Assembly: GCA_038118725.1 (NCBI GenBank)
Contig: JAYOIK010000008.1
Span: forward strand, 26,039 to 90,038
Reading direction: 5' to 3'
Origin: JADHLJ01 sp038118725
Lineage (GTDB): Bacteria; Pseudomonadota; Alphaproteobacteria; Thalassobaculales; Thalassobaculaceae
DNA length: 64,000 nt
The notes beneath the pieces are model-generated. The model made no database searches and was not told the origin of the DNA. It saw only the letters and a list, made by a program, of their open reading frames with translations. Made by a program: the position numbers and the translations under genes. Shown here piece by piece: positions 43,346-53,035 of this stretch. Within the stretch, counting starts at the first letter, position 1. Each line of letters starts with the position of its first letter.

Positions 43346-44095
43346 ATGGCATTCAACAACGAAGCGGTCCTGATCACCGGCACATCATCGGGCATCGGCC
43401 ACGCCGCCGTGCGCAGGTTCGCGGCCGAGGGATGCCGCGTCATCGCCACGGTGGAGCGCGAGGATCAGGTCTCCGCGATGGCCGCGCTCGACGGCGTGGC
43501 GCTAGCCGCCAAGCTGGATGTCCGGCTTGCCGAGGACTGGGCCCGCGTGGTCGCCGAAGCCGACGCGAAACTAGGCGGCGTCGATATCCTCTTCAACAAT
43601 GCCGGGGTTACCGTCTGGGGCGGGCTCGAGGAAACCGACATGGAGCTCTGGAACCGAATGATCGCCATCAACCTCACCGGCCAGTTCCTCGGCTGCAAGA
43701 CCGTGGTGCCGGGAATGTTGGCAAAGGGCAAGGGCGCGATCGTCAACATGGCCTCGGTCAACGGGATCAGGGGCAATACCAAGCTTATCGGCTATTCCGC
43801 CGCCAAGGGCGGGATCGTCGCGATGACCCGCTCGCTCGCCCTGGACTACGCTACCAAGGGTATTCGGGTGAACTGCATCTGCCCCGGCACCATAGACACG
43901 CCGATGGCCCAGACCTCGATCGATATCGCCGAGGACAAGCAAGCCGCCATCGACGCTCTAAACGCCAAGCACCCGATGGGCCGTCTCGGCACCGCCGAGG
44001 AAGTCGCCTCCGTCGCCGTGTTCCTCGCGGGCAACGACTCCGGCTACGTCACCGGTCAGGCGATTCCCGTCGATGGTGGCCGCAGCGTGCGATAA
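43346..44095 (+). CDS. Short-chain dehydrogenase/reductase
   Basis: The 249-residue classical SDR has TGTSSGIGHAAVRR, an NNAG motif (FNNAGVTVWGG), the Ser in VNMASVNGIRG, the YSAAKGG pair and PVDGGRS at the end. Glu after strand 2 (TVEREDQV) does not point strongly to NAD or NADP. The ATG at 43346 follows GGGAGTTGAG. It is divergent from the deacetylase. The next gene is a convergent second SDR with only moderate similarity. Confidence 0.9.
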   Translation: MAFNNEAVLITGTSSGIGHAAVRRFAAEGCRVIATVEREDQVSAMAALDGVALAAKLDVRLAEDWARVVAEADAKLGGVDILFNNAGVTVWGGLEETDMELWNRMIAINLTGQFLGCKTVVPGMLAKGKGAIVNMASVNGIRGNTKLIGYSAAKGGIVAMTRSLALDYATKGIRVNCICPGTIDTPMAQTSIDIAEDKQAAIDALNAKHPMGRLGTAEEVASVAVFLAGNDSGYVTGQAIPVDGGRSVR

Positions 44096-44164
44096 GGCGT
44101 TTACGTCGCCGTCGTCCCCACAATTGAAAAATTCAAAGACGACTTGAGGCCCGACGCCCCGCCT

Positions 44165-44938
44165 CTATATGGCGGTCAACCCTCCGTCGATCACCAGTTC
44201 GGCACCCGTCATGTGCTTCGCCTCGTCGGAGGCCAGAAACAGGATGCCGTTAGCGATATCCGACGGCTCGCCACGTTCCCCCATGGGCGTGGCGCTGACT
44301 CGCTTCTTGAGATTTTCCGAAGGGTCTCCACCGCCCATGCCCATGGATTCAGCGCCCATATTCGTATCAATCAAGCCCGGATGCACCGAATTGCAGCGGA
44401 TCCGATATCCCTTGCGGGCGCAATCGATGGCCACCGACTTGGTCATCTGCCGAACCGCGCCCTTGGAGGCGCCATAAGCGACGATCTGGGGTGTCCCGAT
44501 AATTCCGGCAATGGAGGAGAGATTGATGATCGACCCGCCTCCACCGGCCTTCATCGCCTTCACGCCCGCGCGGCAACCCAGGAACACGCCCCTGGCGTTG
44601 ACCGCCTGAACAGCCTCCCACTCGTCGAGCCCGACATCGTCAATCGATTGATGCTGAGTAGTAGCCAGAATGCCGGCGTTGTTGACCAGGATGTCGAGCC
44701 GCCCTTGGCGCTCCAGAACGCCGTCCATTAAGGTTTGCCAACCCTCCTCGTCGCGGACATCGAGCTCGACGAATTCCGCCTTGTCGTCGAGTTCCGCCGC
44801 CAACGCCGAACCTGCCTCGGCGTTCATATCGGCGATAACAACCCGCGCGCCCTCCTCGACGAACCGCCGGCACACCGCCTGACCGATGCCATTGGCGCCG
44901 CCCGTGACTAACGCGATCTTTCCCTCTACCCGTCCCAT
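44165..44938 (-). CDS. Short-chain dehydrogenase/reductase
   Basis: The 257-residue SDR has TGGANGIGQAVCRRF and VIADMNAEA with Asp selecting NAD. VNNAGILATT, SSIAGIIGTPQIVAYGASKGA and the C-terminal GAELVIDGGLTAI complete the pattern. It is divergent from the dimethylglycine-dehydrogenase-like gene. The 230-base region between holds the palindrome ACACGTGT (45080-45087). Confidence 0.9.
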   Translation of the reverse strand: MGRVEGKIALVTGGANGIGQAVCRRFVEEGARVVIADMNAEAGSALAAELDDKAEFVELDVRDEEGWQTLMDGVLERQGRLDILVNNAGILATTQHQSIDDVGLDEWEAVQAVNARGVFLGCRAGVKAMKAGGGGSIINLSSIAGIIGTPQIVAYGASKGAVRQMTKSVAIDCARKGYRIRCNSVHPGLIDTNMGAESMGMGGGDPSENLKKRVSATPMGERGEPSDIANGILFLASDEAKHMTGAELVIDGGLTAI

Positions 44939-45169
44939 CTACTTACCCCTTTTCATAAACCCGTCGCATGGTTCCTCCGAATTCTGCCGCCCCATCGGCC
45001 CGGCGTCGCGGCAAACCCGCCCGGCGTTTTGATCGATCGACGTTGTGATCGGGCGGGCGGAAAAACGAAGTTCATGGACACACGTGTTTAGAGTTTTCCC
45101 ACTCCGATTTATCGCCTAAAGTCCGCCGAAATGTCACCCGGGCGCGCCCGTGATCACAGGAGCGGTTTC

Positions 45170-47596
45170 ATGAACTCACAATACAGGGTTGTCGTCATCG
45201 GCGGTGGGGTGGTCGGCGCCTCGGTGCTGTATCACCTCGCCAAGTTCGGCTGGACCGATGTCGCGCTGATTGAGCGCTCGGTGCTGACGGCGGGCTCTTC
45301 CTGGCACGCGGCCGGCGGGGTGCATGCCCTGAACGCGGACCCGAACATGGCGGCGCTTCAGGCCTATACCATCGATCTGCTCTCGGAGATCGAGAAGGAA
45401 AGCGGCCAAGACATCGGCCTACACATGACCGGCGGCGTCACCATCGCCTCGACTCCGGATCGCTGGGAATGGCTCCAGGTGGCCTATCGCGTCTTCCAGA
45501 CCATCGGCATCGAGGGTTGTCATCTGATGACTCCGGAAGAGGTCAAGCGCGCCTGCCCGATCATGGACACCAAGGGCGTGATCGGCGGGCTTTGGGCCGA
45601 CCGCGAAGGCTATCTCGACACCACCGGTACCGTGCATGCCTATGCCGGGGCCGCCCGGAAACGCGGCGCCACCGTGATTGAGCACAACCGGGTGCTGGAG
45701 TTGAACCAGCGGCCCGACGGCAGCTGGAACGTGGTGACCGAGAAGGGCACAATCCAGGCCGAGCACGTGGTCAATGCCGGCGGGCTCTGGGCCAAGCAGG
45801 TGGGGCGCATGGTCGGTCTTGATCTGCCGGTCTCGCCGCTCGCCCATCACTATCTCATCACCGAAAGCGTGCCCGAAGTGGCGGCGCTCAATTTCGAGAT
45901 CCCGATGACCGTGGATCTCGAGGGCTTCACCTATATCCGCCAGGATCAGCAAGGCATCTTGGTCGGCATCTACGAGACCAACTACCAGCACTGGAATGTC
46001 GACGGCGCGCCCTGGGATTACGGCTTCGAGCTGATCCAAGAGGATACCGATCGGATCGCCGACGAGTTGGTCATGGCCTTCGAGCGCTATCCGGTGCTCC
46101 AGGAAGTCGGTGTGAAGCGATGGGTCAACGGCGCCTTCACCTTCTCGCCCGACGGCAACCCGCTGGTCGGCCCTGTTCCGGGCAAGCGCAACTATTGGCT
46201 CGCCTGCGGCGTGATGGCCGGTTTCCTGCAGGGCGGCGGCGTCGGCAAGTCACTCGCCGAATGGATGATCCACGGCGAGCCCGAGGCGGATGCCTGGCCG
46301 ATGGACATCGCGCGCTACGGCGATTTCGCCTCGAACCGGGAATATATCAAACAGACCACCGGTCAGTTCTATTCCCGCCGCTTCGTGATGACCTATCCGA
46401 ACGAGCAGTTGCCGGCGGGGCGCCCGCTCAAGAAGGCGCCGGCCCATGACGCACTGAACGCCGCCGGCGCGCTGTGGGGCTGTAGCTGGGGGCTGGAGAT
46501 ACCCCTGATGTTCGGCCCGCCGGGCTTCCAGGAGACGCCGACCCTGAAACGTTCCAACGCCTTCGAGATCGTCGCCGAGGAATGCAAGGCCGTGCGCGAG
46601 ACGGTCGGCCTGCTCGATATCACCGGTTTCTCCCGCTACGAGATCACCGGCGCCGACGCCGAGGCCTGGCTGGACAAGGTGTTGGCCGGCAAGCTTCCAA
46701 AGCCGGGACGCGCCCGGCTGTCCCCGATGGTCTCGCCCGAGGGCCGGATGAAGGGCGATCTCACGGTGTTCAATTGGGGGGATGGGTCCTGGTGGATCAT
46801 GGGCTCGTACTATCTCCGGCAATGGCACATGCGCTGGTTTGATGATCATCTCGATCCGGCGCGGGATGGCGACGTGGCGGTGCGGGACATCTCCGATGCG
46901 ACGGTCGGGTTCTCGCTCTCCGGGCCGAATTCCCGCAAGGTGCTGGAGAAACTCACCCACCAGGATGTCAGTCACGAGGCTCTTCCCTTCATGGGCTGCC
47001 GGGCGATGGATGTCGGGCTGATCCGGGCCAAGGTCGGGCGTTTGTCGGTCACCGGCGAGCTCGGCTACGAGATCAATTGCGCCGCGTCGGAACACATCAC
47101 CCTGCGCGAGATCCTTCTCGAGGCCGGCGCGGATCTCGGCATCCGGGAATATGGCTATTACGCGCTCAACTCCCTCAGACTGGAGAAGAGCTTCGGGATC
47201 TGGTCGGCCGAGTTCACCCAAGGCTATACCCCCGGCATGACCGGCATGGATCGCTGGATCGACTTCAACAAGGGCGACTTCATCGGCAAGGCCGCCGCCC
47301 TGGAGGAGCGAGAGCGCAACACCGCGCCACAACGCCTGGTCACCTTGGAGGTCGCCTCCCCGGATTCCGACGCCTCCGGCTATGAGCCGGTCTGGAAGGA
47401 TGGCAAACGCGTCGGTTTCGTCACCTCGGGCGGCTACGGCCATACCGTCGGGAAAAGTCTCGCCATGGCCCTGGTCGCGCCGGAACAGGCGGAGCCAGGG
47501 ACCAAGCTAAAGACCCATATCGTCGGCGTCGAGCGCGACGCGGTGGTGATCGAGCCATCTCCGCACGATCCGACTGGGGGCCGCATGCGGGGGTAA
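45170..47596 (+). CDS. Dimethylglycine/sarcosine dehydrogenase-like FAD protein with GcvT domain
   Basis: The 808-residue protein has an N-terminal DAO-type FAD domain (VVVIGGGVVGASVLYHL). The sequence LTAGSSWHAAGGVH carries His46 at the covalent-flavin position of dimethylglycine dehydrogenase. A central linker is followed by a folate-binding GcvT-like domain from about residue 430 (LLDITGFSRYEITGADAEAWL in pieces, VGFSLSGPNSRKVLEKL). The ATG at 45170 follows AGGAG. It would oxidise an N-methyl amino acid and pass one carbon to tetrahydrofolate. Upstream hydantoin-type enzymes could supply such a substrate. Confidence 0.9.
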   Translation: MNSQYRVVVIGGGVVGASVLYHLAKFGWTDVALIERSVLTAGSSWHAAGGVHALNADPNMAALQAYTIDLLSEIEKESGQDIGLHMTGGVTIASTPDRWEWLQVAYRVFQTIGIEGCHLMTPEEVKRACPIMDTKGVIGGLWADREGYLDTTGTVHAYAGAARKRGATVIEHNRVLELNQRPDGSWNVVTEKGTIQAEHVVNAGGLWAKQVGRMVGLDLPVSPLAHHYLITESVPEVAALNFEIPMTVDLEGFTYIRQDQQGILVGIYETNYQHWNVDGAPWDYGFELIQEDTDRIADELVMAFERYPVLQEVGVKRWVNGAFTFSPDGNPLVGPVPGKRNYWLACGVMAGFLQGGGVGKSLAEWMIHGEPEADAWPMDIARYGDFASNREYIKQTTGQFYSRRFVMTYPNEQLPAGRPLKKAPAHDALNAAGALWGCSWGLEIPLMFGPPGFQETPTLKRSNAFEIVAEECKAVRETVGLLDITGFSRYEITGADAEAWLDKVLAGKLPKPGRARLSPMVSPEGRMKGDLTVFNWGDGSWWIMGSYYLRQWHMRWFDDHLDPARDGDVAVRDISDATVGFSLSGPNSRKVLEKLTHQDVSHEALPFMGCRAMDVGLIRAKVGRLSVTGELGYEINCAASEHITLREILLEAGADLGIREYGYYALNSLRLEKSFGIWSAEFTQGYTPGMTGMDRWIDFNKGDFIGKAAALEERERNTAPQRLVTLEVASPDSDASGYEPVWKDGKRVGFVTSGGYGHTVGKSLAMALVAPEQAEPGTKLKTHIVGVERDAVVIEPSPHDPTGGRMRG

Positions 47597-47707
47597 CACG
47601 AGAGAGGTATTCAGCCCCACGCAAAGGGACCCGCGCCCGCGAAATCACGTCCATAGGCGCGGAAAGCTTGAAAAATACCGGCAACAAAGAGATATAGACG
47701 CTCCGGT

Positions 47708-47725
47708 GGGCCGGAAGTCCGGCCC
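47708..47725. terminator. Strong GC hairpin after the FAD/GcvT gene
   Basis: A perfect 7-bp stem, GGGCCGG-AAGT-CCGGCCC, lies 111 bases past the stop of the FAD/GcvT gene and 50 bases before the next start. There is no T run. It could be a terminator aided by Rho or a leader stem of the hydrolase mRNA. Confidence 0.35.
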
Positions 47726-47775
47726 TGGCGCTTTACGCGCGACCGGCGCGCCTGTCTTGGAAGGATACGGTCCAT

Positions 47776-48444
47776 ATGCCCGAAGTGATCATCAATGGCC
47801 CCGAGGGCCGGCTCGAAGGCCGCTACATGCACGGCAAGTCCGAGACGGCTCCGCTTGCGCTCATGCTGCACCCGCACCCGGAGCATGGCGGGACCATGAA
47901 TAACAAGGTGGTCTACTCGCTGTATCAGAGTTTTGTCGCGCGTGGCTTTTCCACCCTGCGCTTCAACTTTCGCGGCGTCGGGCGCTCGCAAGGCGTCTAT
48001 GACCGCGGCGAGGGCGAGTTGAGCGACGCGGCCTCGGCCTTGGATTGGCTGCAATCCTACAATCCGAACGCGCCCTTCTGCTGGATCGGCGGCTTTTCCT
48101 TCGGCGCCTGGATCGGCATGCAGCTTCTGATGCGCCGCCCCGAGATCACGGGTTTCCTGTCGGTGGCGCCGCCGGCCAATGCTTTCGATTTCAGCTTTCT
48201 TGCCCCCTGCCCGGCCTCGGGACTGATGGTCCAAGGCGACGCCGATCAACTGGTGCCGCCGGACTCGGTCAAGAAGCTGGTGGAAAAGCTCTCGGCGCAA
48301 AAGGGCATCGTGATCGACTACACGCTGGTCCCGGGCGCGAACCATTTCTTCAGCGGACATATCGACCCGATGATGAAGGTCGTCGATGACTATCTCGACA
48401 AGCATCTACCCGAGGGTTTCGAGCTTCCGGCGGATCAGAGCTAG
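47776..48444 (+). CDS. Alpha/beta hydrolase (dienelactone hydrolase-like)
   Basis: The 222-residue protein has LMLHPHPEHGGTMNNKV near the oxyanion loop and FNFRGVGRSQG. The nucleophile elbow is GGFSFGAW, with Ser near residue 113. The Asp is in VQGDADQLVPP and the His in PGANHFFSGH. This form is common in alphaproteobacterial esterases of the YkfA/COG2945 type. The ATG is behind GGAAGGA. Its last 95 bases overlap the tail of the convergent outer-membrane protein gene. Confidence 0.88.
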   Translation: MPEVIINGPEGRLEGRYMHGKSETAPLALMLHPHPEHGGTMNNKVVYSLYQSFVARGFSTLRFNFRGVGRSQGVYDRGEGELSDAASALDWLQSYNPNAPFCWIGGFSFGAWIGMQLLMRRPEITGFLSVAPPANAFDFSFLAPCPASGLMVQGDADQLVPPDSVKKLVEKLSAQKGIVIDYTLVPGANHFFSGHIDPMMKVVDDYLDKHLPEGFELPADQS

Positions 48445-49705
48445 TCCCGCGAGAGCATTCAAAGAACCGCGTCAATCGGAAGGTCACGAAATCGTCCTTG
48501 CGCACACCGGACAGTACGTCGCTCGGGGCGATGTCGATGAGGGCGCGCGCCTCGATCTCGACCTTCCAGTCCGCGCCGATCCGCCGTGACGCCTCCAAGG
48601 TCGCCAGGGTTGATCGATCACCGACATCGATGATGGCGCCGGCCAACAGTGTCGTATCCTCCGGATCGTTCAAGGTCAGGCGCGCGCCGACAAACACATC
48701 GTTCTCGAAAGCGGTCAAGGGCGCATCGCCATTCTCGTCGCGGCCGTCGTAAAGATACTCCGCCAAAAGCCCTAGATCGGCGTCGGACTCCCGGATCTGA
48801 TAAAGCGTGTACTCGACACCGGCGACCGCCGCGCCGAAATAGCTGCCATGGCCACCGCGACCGATCGCCTCCAGCTTCCAAAGCCAGGCATCCGCCGTGT
48901 ACTGAACGTCAACGCCCGTCTGGTCGATGCGGTCATAATGCGGGCGCAGCTCCGGGCCGGTCGCGCCGGCGACGACCGACAGTCGCGGCTCCCGGCTCGT
49001 GCCGTGAAAATGCGAGATACCGAAATCGACATCCCCGAAAACCTGGGTATATCGGACCGCGATGTCGATTGCGCGATCCTCGCGCCCCGCGTCATAGGTC
49101 GCGTCATCACCCGCGATCGGCAAGGCACCGCGAAGCCGGGCGTCGTCGCTCGGGAAGGAGCGCTCGCGAAAGCCAGGTAGAACGAACCCGGTCAACGTTC
49201 CCCAGTCCCGGCTGACGGCCATTTGGATCATCGGCTGGCCGAGCTTGTCTTCGCCGTCCAGGTCTTCGACCCGGTCGTCCTGATTGATGACATCAACAAG
49301 ATGCCGGGACTCGGCGACACCCCAGAACACCTTATCGATGCCGACGACGAGATCATGGCCGTCACCCAGATGCAGCCAATTGGCCTCGCGGATATCGAAA
49401 TGGCTGCGATTGTCGTCGTCGCGGTCGAGCCTCAGAAAGGGCTTCAGCGTGGCGCGGTCGTCACCGCCGTTCCATTCATAGACGATCTCGGGCGCGATAA
49501 AGAGCGACGGCGAGAACGTGTTGCCCGACTGTCCGGGATGGTCCGGCTTGTTGGCGAAGACCCGCGCCTCCAATCCAACCTCGGCCGATAGGTCCCATTC
49601 TCCCGCCGGCTTCTCGGCCACGGCTGGTACCGCGGTGCCGAACAAGATAAGGCCGACTCCCATCCCGACCATCGACGCCCGACCCTGATTTCGACCGGAC
49701 CACAT
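48350..49705 (-). CDS. Putative outer-membrane beta-barrel protein with unusual C-terminal tail
   Basis: The 451-residue protein has a signal peptide (about residues 1-30, ending AVPAVAEKP) and then alternating polar and aromatic strands typical of a barrel. Asp-rich turns such as LDRDDDNRSHFD are frequent. A normal barrel would end with aromatic FF near residue 415 (TFRLTRFF), but the frame runs on for about 36 charged residues over the end of the neighbouring gene. It starts three bases after the LolA-like gene and belongs to the envelope cluster. Its function could be a porin or exporter for the RND system. Confidence 0.75.
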   Translation of the reverse strand: MWSGRNQGRASMVGMGVGLILFGTAVPAVAEKPAGEWDLSAEVGLEARVFANKPDHPGQSGNTFSPSLFIAPEIVYEWNGGDDRATLKPFLRLDRDDDNRSHFDIREANWLHLGDGHDLVVGIDKVFWGVAESRHLVDVINQDDRVEDLDGEDKLGQPMIQMAVSRDWGTLTGFVLPGFRERSFPSDDARLRGALPIAGDDATYDAGREDRAIDIAVRYTQVFGDVDFGISHFHGTSREPRLSVVAGATGPELRPHYDRIDQTGVDVQYTADAWLWKLEAIGRGGHGSYFGAAVAGVEYTLYQIRESDADLGLLAEYLYDGRDENGDAPLTAFENDVFVGARLTLNDPEDTTLLAGAIIDVGDRSTLATLEASRRIGADWKVEIEARALIDIAPSDVLSGVRKDDFVTFRLTRFFECSRGTSSDPPEARNPRVDACRDSHRRPSSSGRYVR

Positions 49706-49708
49706 GGT

Positions 49709-50515
49709 TCAACGCGCCCGTTTCAGGCGGTTCTTGCGGAAGTCCTGCTCCGACAACCCGACCATGAAGACATAGTCGGAGAACGTCAGGACCGTCGACT
49801 TTCCGGTCTGGGCATTGACCATGTCGAAGGTGTGGCTGCGCCAGTACTGGCCTAGATATTGCCGGTAATCCTTGAACAGCAGTGTCTTGAGCAACGCGCC
49901 CTTGCGGTCATGGAACTCGACCTTGCGGGGCTGATAGTCCGTGGTGTCGGTCCAGACCACCTGCTTGGTGTAGCCGGAATGCTCGTACACGGGATACCGT
50001 TCGGTGACATGGCAGGTCAGTTCGCCGCAGGGCTCGTCACGCAGCCATTTGTAGGTGTAACGCTCAGCCTCCTGGCTCACCAGGTCCTCATAGGCGAATT
50101 CGGAGCCCACGAAAGGAACTGACTTATTACGTGAGGAAATCCTCTTAACTCTATTTAATACAGGAAGAAATATCCATTGATCATCGGAATCAAGGATCTT
50201 CGTGTGCGACAGGAACGCGGTGCCTTCTATATCGCGAGGCTTGAAGAACACCGTGACGCTTCGATCCCCCAAACCCGGCTCATTCATCTCCAGGGAGCGG
50301 ATCTGGAGGTCGCGGACACTGGTATCGCCATGGGCGTTCTTCAAGGTCATGGTAAGGCGCACGTCGCTGTCACCCCAGCCATGATCCCGCTTGTCGGTTT
50401 CCATCGCGATCGCCCTGCCCTTTTCCTCCGGCGTTTCCGCGTACGCGGGCGCGGGCGCAGCGAGCAATGAGAGAGCGAGCAGGCCAACCGGCAGGGTTAG
50501 TGTCAGATGTCCCAT
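49709..50515 (-). CDS. LolA-like outer-membrane lipoprotein-sorting family protein
   Basis: The 268-residue periplasmic protein has a signal peptide ending near PAYAETPEE. The fold is the LolA_like type common beside RND/MMPL permeases (RDIEGTAFLSHT, QWIFLPVLNRVKRIS, DLVSQEAERYTYKWL). Two cysteines, CGELTC, could form a disulfide. The ATG at 50515 follows GAGGAATAGGA. It presumably carries a lipid or hydrophobic compound between the permease and the outer membrane. Bases 50111-50190 are unusually AT-rich for the gene. Confidence 0.85.
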   Translation of the reverse strand: MGHLTLTLPVGLLALSLLAAPAPAYAETPEEKGRAIAMETDKRDHGWGDSDVRLTMTLKNAHGDTSVRDLQIRSLEMNEPGLGDRSVTVFFKPRDIEGTAFLSHTKILDSDDQWIFLPVLNRVKRISSRNKSVPFVGSEFAYEDLVSQEAERYTYKWLRDEPCGELTCHVTERYPVYEHSGYTKQVVWTDTTDYQPRKVEFHDRKGALLKTLLFKDYRQYLGQYWRSHTFDMVNAQTGKSTVLTFSDYVFMVGLSEQDFRKNRLKRAR

Positions 50516-50519
50516 GATC

Positions 50520-52894
50520 CTATTCCTCGGCGGTTTGGGTTGAGGGCTTCGCGCCAGAGACCCGGTCACGCCAGCCATCAAGCGCGAGAAGCAACGCGGG
50601 CAGCAACACGAAATCAACGACGATCGCCATGAACAGGGTGATCGCGGTGAGTTGCCCCAGGGTTGCGTTGATCTTGAAGGTAGAGAGCGAGAGCACCGCG
50701 AAACCGGCGATCAGGATCGCGGTCGTCACCCATAGCGCGGTGCCGACGGTTGAGAACGCGTAGCGCACTGCCGCTTCGGAATCGGCGCCATGGTATTTCT
50801 GAGCGCGCTGGTATTTCGAGAGAAAATGCACCGTTGCGTCCACGATGATACCCAGCGCGGTCGCGGTGACCACCGACGACGCCAATCCGATCTCGCCCAC
50901 CAGAACCGCCCAGACGCCGAAGGCCATGATCGGCGGTACCAGATTGGGAACCAGAGAGATCAGGCCGAGACGCACGCTCCGGAGCGCGATCATGAGAGAG
51001 GCTGAGATCAACAGGAACGCCGCCAGGGTGCCGGTCAGCATCCCCTCGATGTTATGCTTGGCGATATAGGCGAACATCACGAAGGGCCCCGACGCCTCGG
51101 TACCACCCGCCGAGGCGAAATTCGCGTCGAGCCACGCCTCGGCGTCCCGGTCGAGGGCGCGCAGCTCATTCGTGGTGATGTTCTCGAGGGTGGCGATCAC
51201 CCGCGTCGCGGACTTATCGACATTGATCTGATTGTTTAGATCCAGGCCATAGGGCAGCGACATCTCGAAGAGCAGCAGATACTGCGCCGCCAGATCACGC
51301 TCCTCCGGCAGTCCGTAATAGGCCGGGTCATCGCCATGCATGTTGCGGTTCAGACGCTTGAAGATATCCGACAAGGTCTGCACATGAACCACCATGTCCT
51401 TGGCGCGGAGCCACTCGGTAAAGGCGGCGAGACCGGCAAGGTATTCCGGATCGCTGATCCCTCCCTCTCCCGCGGCGGGAAGCGACCATTGGGCCTGATA
51501 GATGCCGGACAGTTTCTCCATCGCGAAGTCGGTATCGGCGCGGAACTCGATGGACGGGTCGAAATACTTCACGAACTGATCATTCAGTTCGATCCGGGGG
51601 ATCAAGGCGCCAAGGCCTATCACCACCACGGCGGTCCCCCAGAGCAAGGATTTGCGATACCCGATGACATGCCCCGCCAGCCGGTCCATCGCCGTGCTCT
51701 TGCCGTTCTCGGCGACCTTGACCCGCACCGGCAGCACCGCCATCAGCGCCGGCAGGAACAGGATCGAGTAGAACCAAGCCGCGACCACCCCCATCGCCGT
51801 GATGTTTCCGAGATCCCGGAATGGGGGAGCGTCGGAAAAGTTGAGGCTCAGGAACCCGATGGTCGTGGTCAGGCTGGTCAGAAAAACAGGATGGAAATTG
51901 ACCCGCAAGCTTTCGACCAACGCCTCGCGCTTGCTCGCGCCCCGGCGCATCTCGTGGAACATCGTGACGAGCACATGGATTGAATCGGCGATCGCCAGGG
52001 TCAGGATGATCGTCGGCGCGGTCACCAAGGGCGGGGTAAGCAGAATCCCCAGCCAACCGGCCATCCCCTGGCTGTCACCGCCGAAAGACCAATCACCATA
52101 AGCGTCGCGAAGGTGCCGGATACCGATCGCAGCAACGCGATCATGACCACCAACAGCACCCCATACATCAACGGCACGAGGGTTTTGATATCGCCCTCGG
52201 CGGATTCCGAAAACGCGTTGTTCAACGCCACCGAACCGGTCAGCGCAACCCTGGCGCCCGGATGCTTGGCGCGGAAGTCATCGGCCAAGGCCCTCGCCGC
52301 CGCCATCGCCTCGGGGATCTCGGACTCGGACTTCAGCGGAAGCGTTACCGTGATGTTAACCGACGTGGTGCGCGCGTCCTCGGAGATCAAGCGATGCAGG
52401 ATCAATGGCTCGGCGAGCGCGGCTTCGCGAATGCGATCGAGATCCGCGGCATCCAGCGGGCTATCCCCGCTCACCAGATCCTCCACGATCAACTCGTCGG
52501 CGTCGGCGGTGGAGTTCTGGAAGTTGGTGATGCTGTCGACCCGGGTGGTGTACGGCACCTTCCAGGCTTCCTCGGTCATCTCGCGGATACTGGTCAGCAA
52601 TTCCGGCGTGAAGACGTCGCCTTCTGTCGGGTGAATAACGGTCGAGATGTTGTCGTCGCGAATATAGACCCGCTGCAACGCCTCGAAAGCCTGCAATTGC
52701 GGGTTCTGCGCGCTGAAGAAGACGCGATAGTTGGTGGAAAAGCCCAGGAACTGTCCGCCGGACGCGATCATCACCGCGCCGATCAGGCTCGCCACGATCA
52801 CCAGCCAACGCCATCGGATCACCCAATTGGCGTAGGCGGTCACCCGAACCCCGTTGCCCTCGCGGTATACCGTCCCGCTATTCGCATCCGCCAT
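50520..52894 (-). pseudogene. RND/MMPL family permease split by a frameshift
   Basis: Two adjacent frames together make one RND permease of about 790 residues. The upstream part (start 52894) has the first membrane helix, a periplasmic domain and the start of the first helix bundle, up to ALLRSVSGTFATLMVIGLS. The downstream part (50520-52064) resumes at GMAGWLGILLTPP, the next helix, and runs through the second periplasmic and membrane halves. They join in a G4 run at 52065-52068; one more G would restore the frame. It may be a real mutation or an assembly error. The ATG at 52064 could let the second half start alone. Confidence 0.85.
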
Positions 52895-52974
52895 GCCCGT
52901 CTCCCGCGTTGGTTCGAGTTCTCGACGTGATATTCATCCGTGCTAGAGTTGTATCCATGGAGACGCATCCAATG

Positions 52975-52990
52975 TACACTGCACGGTGTA
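52975..52990. promoter_or_regulatory. Inverted repeat, likely TetR operator
   Basis: TACAC-TGCACG-GTGTA lies in the 140-base region between the RND gene start (52894) and the TetR gene start (53036). A divergent TetR usually controls both sides from such a site. An AT-rich GTATAC lies 20 bases further on, near the probable -10 of the TetR gene. Confidence 0.45.
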
Positions 52991-53035
52991 GTTTCAGTAA
53001 ACTGGATAGTATACCTAGGAACGTCAAGAGGATTC

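Noticed and set aside
52055..52080. Programmed -1 frameshift in the RND gene
   Set aside because: The local sequence A-GGG-GAT is not a canonical slippery heptamer and no strong downstream stem was seen. A single-base indel in the G run is simpler.
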